DNA of 35,682 nucleotides, taken from positions 1 to 35,682 of the forward strand of contig JAUXTU010000019.1 of NCBI GenBank assembly GCA_030679145.1, given 5' to 3'. Both the position numbers and the translations under genes were made by a program. Numbering within the stretch: position 1 is the stretch's first letter; every line of letters begins with the position of its first letter. Positions 31,906 through 35,682 of this stretch are shown here, piece after piece. The notes under the pieces are model-generated. The model saw only the letters and a list, made by a program, of their open reading frames with translations. It was not told the DNA's origin and ran no database searches. The stretch comes from Bacteroidota bacterium (GTDB taxonomy: Bacteria; Bacteroidota; Ignavibacteria; UBA10030; UBA8401).

Positions 31906-33393
31906 TTACCTTAGCAATATCATCTTCTTTATCTGCACTTTATCTCCACTTTGCAGTTTTGCAAAGTATATTCCCGACGAAAGTTTCAACGCGTTGAACG
32001 TTACAGAATAATATCCCGTTTCTTTCACTTCGTTCACCAGTGTTGCCACTTCTCTTCCAATCGCATCATAAATTTTTAATGACACGCGACTGTTCACTGG
32101 TATCTGATAACTGATTATTGTCGTAGGATTAAATGGGTTGGGATAATTTTGTTCTAATAAAAATTTTTTGGGGGCACTCAAGGTTTGATCATTGACAGAA
32201 GTTGGACCAGACCCATCATACGCTCCAATCGAAGGAGGATTGGTCCGCGTGACTCCATCCATATCTGTTGTCGGCGCTCCTATTACAGTTCCGGCTTTTC
32301 TTGCAGGCGATAACGCTTGAAGATGGAAATTTGTATCGCTCACAAACAATGGATCGCTGCCAATTATATTATTTGAGCCAAGATTACCGCCATTAGCATT
32401 TGTTGTGGCGGTATTATTGTGATATAAATTATATGAAAAATTCACCCCCTGAAAAAATGAAAGTGCACCATCAGTTGCCGTCCCATCGCTTCCACCGGAA
32501 CCACCACCAACAGTTCCGGCAATTACCGAATTATTGCTAAAGATATTATTTTTTATAATTGCATTGAATGATGCTGAAATTCCGCCGGCTGTTGCATTAC
32601 CTCCGTCACCTGCACCAAGAGAGTTTGACGAACCTCCAAGGCCGCCAATCGCTTTGTTGCCATAGAATGTATTATTAATAATTATTTCACTGCCGGTTGC
32701 ATAGATACCTCCGCCTGCGGCATTTCCTCCTGCACTTCCATTACCGCTCCATCCTCCGCGATAATCTTTACCACCTCCACCCTGCGCTGTATTATTGCTG
32801 ATGACATTGTTCCGAATTGTTGGAGCACCACTATTTGCAATATAGATTCCTCCGCCATGTGCGGTTCCTCCATTATTTGCACCTAATCCTGCCTGGTAAA
32901 AATCATATCCGCGGACTGTGTTGCCGGTAATAATATTGTTTTGAATGATTGGTGCTCCACCATCGATGAATATTCCTGCGCCTTGTGATACTGTACCTCC
33001 ACTGGTAGTATCTTTGACATATCCGCCCGTAATTGTAAATCCCTGAATAATGGTTGAAGCAGAATTACTAGCGCAGTTGAATACACGGCTTAAGATATTC
33101 GGTTGAATTATTGTCGTGAGCGCCCCTGCTGTTCCGGTCAGTGTAACTCCGCTTACCATATTGAGAGGAAATGTCTCTCCGATTTTGTACTTACCGGCGG
33201 CGACATTGATCACATCGGCATCGACTGCCACCGATAGTGCTTTGGTAATTGTTTTGAATGCAGTTCCGGTTGAAGTTCCATTGTTAGTATTGTTTCCTGT
33301 GGTAGCATTCACATAATATGTTGTCGCATTTGATATCGACAAGATGAATATCAACAGCGCTAACATCCAATTAAAACGATTGTTGGTGCTCAT
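31906..33393 (-). CDS. Type IX secreted parallel beta-helix protein
   Basis: 495 aa. Signal peptide MSTNNRFNWMLALLIFILSI...NA. Then YYVNATTGNNTNNGTSTGTA followed by FKTITKALSVAVDADVINVA, the DUF1565-type opening of secreted right-handed beta-helix proteins. Rungs with NNxIxxNxxxGGGIY (INNTFYGNKAIGG, IIKNNIFSNNSVIAG, IRNNVISNNTAQGGG) run through residues 80-380, and the end (LQALSPARKAGTVIGAPTTD, GVTRTNPPSIGAYDG) is the choice-of-anchor type seen in these families. The C-terminal type IX sorting domain is LEQNYPNPFNPTTIISYQIP ... GIYFAKLQSGDKVQIKKMIL, of the same subtype as the YWTD protein. Gly/Asn-rich inserts are long. Substrates, possibly polysaccharides, cannot be told. AAGGAGT lies 5 nt before the ATG; the gene starts 51 bp after the previous cargo gene. 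Confidence 0.88.
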   Translation of the reverse strand: MSTNNRFNWMLALLIFILSISNATTYYVNATTGNNTNNGTSTGTAFKTITKALSVAVDADVINVAAGKYKIGETFPLNMVSGVTLTGTAGALTTIIQPNILSRVFNCASNSASTIIQGFTITGGYVKDTTSGGTVSQGAGIFIDGGAPIIQNNIITGNTVRGYDFYQAGLGANNGGTAHGGGIYIANSGAPTIRNNVISNNTAQGGGGKDYRGGWSGNGSAGGNAAGGGIYATGSEIIINNTFYGNKAIGGLGGSSNSLGAGDGGNATAGGISASFNAIIKNNIFSNNSVIAGTVGGGSGGSDGTATDGALSFFQGVNFSYNLYHNNTATTNANGGNLGSNNIIGSDPLFVSDTNFHLQALSPARKAGTVIGAPTTDMDGVTRTNPPSIGAYDGSGPTSVNDQTLSAPKKFLLEQNYPNPFNPTTIISYQIPVNSRVSLKIYDAIGREVATLVNEVKETGYYSVTFNALKLSSGIYFAKLQSGDKVQIKKMILLR

Positions 33394-33444
33394 AGTTTAC
33401 TCCTTACTATAGTGCAAATAATTGATATTTCATTTTCGTTTCTC

Positions 33445-35682
33445 CTACCGTAGCAGCGATAACTTCTTTATCTGTGATTTCCCATCCGATATGAGTCGAG
33501 CAAAATATATACCGCTGGAAAGATCCTTCGCGTTGAATGTTACTTGATGATATTTTCCCGCTTCTGCAATTCCGTCAAATAACGTTGCAACTTCCTGACC
33601 GATTGAATTGAATACTTTCAATGTTGCCAATCCATTTGCGGGAATAGTGAACTCAATATTCGTTGTAGGATTAAATGGATTCGGATAATTCTGTGCGAGC
33701 TCGAATACATTTGGTGCAACTCCCATCACTACTTCTACTGAGCGGGAAAATGTGTACTGTCCGTTTCGATCGATCTGTTTCAAACGGTATGAAAATATTC
33801 CGCTGCCAACATTCTTGTCGCTGTATGAATATTTCCGCGCTGTTTGTGATGTACCGCTTCCTTCAACAAATCCTGCTTTGACCCACGCCAGGTGGGATCC
33901 ACCTTCAAGGTGGAGTCCACCTGCAGCACGGCGTTCGATCTCATATCCAAAATTGTTCGTTTCAGTTGCTACGCTCCAAGCTATGTTCGCGTTGCGACGG
34001 TTCGCTGATACAGCAAACGATGTCAATTCTAATGAGAGCGCCGTTTCGTTCAGCTCACTGCTCGGCGATCCAAGATTTCCGTGAACATCAATCGCTGCAA
34101 TACGATAATAGTATGCGGTTCCGTTCGTACCGGAAGGATCATTATATGTTGTATCGGTTGTAGTGCTCAACTGTGTTCCGCTACCAACGGCAAATCCAGC
34201 AGTGGTTGAACGGTAGATTCTGTATTCCATTAGATCCTTATCAGCTCTGTTCTTCTCCCACTGTAATAGAATTCCACCGCCGTTGGAGTATATCCTTGCA
34301 TTGCCAACACCGACCGGTGGAACATTGTCCACTGAATAGCCGCTGTCGATGTTGGAATACCACATTTTTGTGGAATCACTATTCTTTGCTATCACCTGAA
34401 AATAATACATTGGTTTTCCCTGTAAACCGGAATCGGCATACGTTGGTATCACCGTCGTATATCCTTCAAGCCAATTTGCCGGAATTGATCCCGCTACCTG
34501 CCAATAAATACCGCTCCCTTGAGATTCTGAATTTTTCCCCAATATGCCGGTTGTTTTTGCTCCAAGTAAAATTGTGTACGATTTTATTGTCTGGTATGCT
34601 TCAGCATCAAGATATGATGGATCCCAGAAAAGGCGCAGTCTGCTTCCTTGATCGTTTGCAATATCTTTTGCCGCTACCAATTTTGGTCCGGCTTGACCAT
34701 AGAATCCATATCGGTCGATCTTCTGTGCATAAATGTCGTAATACGTTCCACTGCGATAATCTTGCCACGTAATTATTGCTCCGCCAGAACCATCACTGAC
34801 AATTGTTGGAGAAGATTGATCACTCGACGCGGTTGAAATAGCAACACCATCTGCTGTCCACTGAACAACTCCCGAAGCATTGATCTTCTGTGCATAAATG
34901 TCGTTCGTTCCACTGCGAGCATCTTGCCACGTGATAATTGCTCCCCCTGAACCATCACTGACAATTGTTGGAGAAGATTGAGTATTAGCCGCAGTTGAAA
35001 TAGCAACACCATTTGCAACCCACTGCACAACTCCGGCATTATTGATCTTTTGTGAAAAGATGTCATAATTCCCACTGCGAGCATCTTGCCACGTGATAAT
35101 TGCTCCCCCTGAACCATCACTGGCTATTGTTGGATAGTATTGATAATTCGCCGCAGTTGAAATGGCAACACCATTTGCTGTCCACTGCACAACTCCCGAA
35201 GCATTGATTCTCTGTGCATAGATGTCATCACTCGTTCCACTGCGATAATCCTGCCACGTAATAATTGCTCCTCCCGATCCATCACTGACTATTGTTGGAG
35301 AATATTGAAAATTAGCCGCAGTTGATATGGCAACACCATCTGTTATCCACTGCACAGCTCCGGATGAATTGATCTTCTGCGCGTAGATGTCCCAATTTGC
35401 TCCACTGCGACAATCCTGCCACGTAATAATTGCTCCCCCTGATCCATCACTGACTATTGTTGGATAGTATTGATTATTCGCCGCAGTTGAAATGGCAACA
35501 CCATCTGCTGTCCACTGTACAACTCCCGAAGCATTGATCTTCTGTGCATAAATGTCGTAAGACGTTACACTGCGACCATCATGCCACGTAATAATCGCTC
35601 CGCCAGAACCATCATTGACTATTGTTGGAGAATATTGATCATAAGCCGCGGTTGAAATAACAACACCATCTGCTGTCCACTG
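33445..35682 (-). CDS. Type IX secreted repeat protein, 5' end beyond the window
   Basis: The reading frame is open to the right edge (745 residues visible). The apparent start at 35355 is an internal GTG, since the same repeat continues beyond it in frame without a stop. Six repeat units are visible (about 54 aa each, PTIVSDGSGGAIITWQDYRS, DIYAQKINASGVVQWTADGV). Next come FN3-like domains (GGGILLQWEKNRADKDLMEY, YYYRIAAIDVHGNLGSPSSE, LELTSFAVSANRRNANIAWS) and the type IX sorting domain (LAQNYPNPFNPTTNIEFTIP ... SSGIYFARLISDGKSQIKKL). It is a close paralogue of the 29067-31724 gene in both halves. A GGTGG palindromic insert codes for AAGGLHLEGGSHLAWVKA between EIERR and GFVEG. Probably cotranscribed with the beta-helix gene downstream. 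Confidence 0.88.
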   Translation of the reverse strand, partial: QWTADGVVISTAAYDQYSPTIVNDGSGGAIITWHDGRSVTSYDIYAQKINASGVVQWTADGVAISTAANNQYYPTIVSDGSGGAIITWQDCRSGANWDIYAQKINSSGAVQWITDGVAISTAANFQYSPTIVSDGSGGAIITWQDYRSGTSDDIYAQRINASGVVQWTANGVAISTAANYQYYPTIASDGSGGAIITWQDARSGNYDIFSQKINNAGVVQWVANGVAISTAANTQSSPTIVSDGSGGAIITWQDARSGTNDIYAQKINASGVVQWTADGVAISTASSDQSSPTIVSDGSGGAIITWQDYRSGTYYDIYAQKIDRYGFYGQAGPKLVAAKDIANDQGSRLRLFWDPSYLDAEAYQTIKSYTILLGAKTTGILGKNSESQGSGIYWQVAGSIPANWLEGYTTVIPTYADSGLQGKPMYYFQVIAKNSDSTKMWYSNIDSGYSVDNVPPVGVGNARIYSNGGGILLQWEKNRADKDLMEYRIYRSTTAGFAVGSGTQLSTTTDTTYNDPSGTNGTAYYYRIAAIDVHGNLGSPSSELNETALSLELTSFAVSANRRNANIAWSVATETNNFGYEIERRAAGGLHLEGGSHLAWVKAGFVEGSGTSQTARKYSYSDKNVGSGIFSYRLKQIDRNGQYTFSRSVEVVMGVAPNVFELAQNYPNPFNPTTNIEFTIPANGLATLKVFNSIGQEVATLFDGIAEAGKYHQVTFNAKDLSSGIYFARLISDGKSQIKKLSLLR
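33890..33922. repeat. Double palindrome AGGTGG-N3-CCACCT inserted in frame
   Basis: AGGTGG-GAT-CCACCT (33890-33904) and AGGTGG-AGT-CCACCT (33908-33922) are two hairpins joined by TCA; CCACCTT-C-AAGGTGG in the centre is a third possible stem. It encodes GGLHLEGGSHL on the minus strand, at the linker where the YWTD protein gene carries its REP-like palindrome. Confidence 0.75.
34710..35682 (-). repeat. Tandem coding repeats of about 162 bp (6 units visible)
   Basis: Six units with the SDGSGGAIITW block are visible before the window edge; the array continues past it. Several units share stretches of identical sequence with each other, so copy number may vary between strains. Confidence 0.85.

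Noticed and set aside
34173-34772. 199-aa plus-strand ORF, and others antisense to the repeat proteins (29315-29767, 33752-34084)
   Set aside because: They mirror the repeat and FN3-coding strand, which has domains and a sorting signal.
35353-35355. GTG as the start of the right-hand repeat protein
   Set aside because: It lies inside a repeat unit and the same frame is open and repetitive up to the window edge.

Overview
The window looks like a chromosomal segment from a low-to-middle GC member of the Bacteroidota/Chlorobiota (FCB) group, most likely an Ignavibacteria-like lineage. Four proteins at the right end have the C-terminal sorting domain of the type IX secretion system, with the motif QNYPNPFNP and a final GIYFA.L..GDK...KKM.L. 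TonB-dependent, FadL-type and DUF6588-like outer-membrane proteins show a Gram-negative envelope. Unlike classical Bacteroidetes, many genes have good Shine-Dalgarno sites (AAAGGAGG, GGAGG). Two upstream regions fit the Bacteroidetes promoter (TTG, about 20 bp, TAnnTTTG), while others fit a TTGACA/TATAAT-type promoter. These taxonomic statements are inference from families and signals; no search was run.

Left part (1-10.5 kb): the end of a GxxExxY (PD-(D/E)XK-like) gene overlaps sixA by ATGA, followed by glgP (alpha-glucan phosphorylase), a 51-aa membrane peptide, then on the minus strand an L,D-transpeptidase, a penicillin-acylase-family hydrolase and pyruvate kinase. A tRNA-Pro(GGG) gene diverges from the transpeptidase. 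A small MerR-type regulator diverges from a DUF6588-like outer-membrane protein, with a perfect inverted repeat between them.

Middle (10.5-20.5 kb): a TPR lipoprotein with a CHAT-like domain whose catalytic His and Cys are missing; a REP-like repeat; a minus-strand unit of ECF sigma factor, LiaF/toast-rack-like protein and small membrane protein; purA; an orphan sensor histidine kinase; a REP-associated tyrosine transposase (RAYT) enclosed by two inverted REP hairpins; two overlapping membrane-protein genes (one DUF2085); and a TPR protein.

Right part (20.5-35.7 kb): a lipoprotein plus TonB-dependent receptor pair (minus), divergent from a FadL-type porin plus SGNH-hydrolase lipoprotein pair (plus). 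Then comes a run of five minus-strand genes for secreted proteins: a repeat protein cut by the right edge, a parallel beta-helix protein, an eight-repeat protein, a phage-tail-collar-like protein and a YWTD beta-propeller protein. Four of the five have type IX sorting domains, falling into two subtypes that alternate along the cluster. Two of these genes carry palindromic DNA inserted in frame at the same linker, one of them with the same hairpin core as the REP beside the RAYT. The RAYT/REP unit and the in-frame palindromes in cargo genes are the most unusual things in the window. No phage-defence or CRISPR locus is visible.
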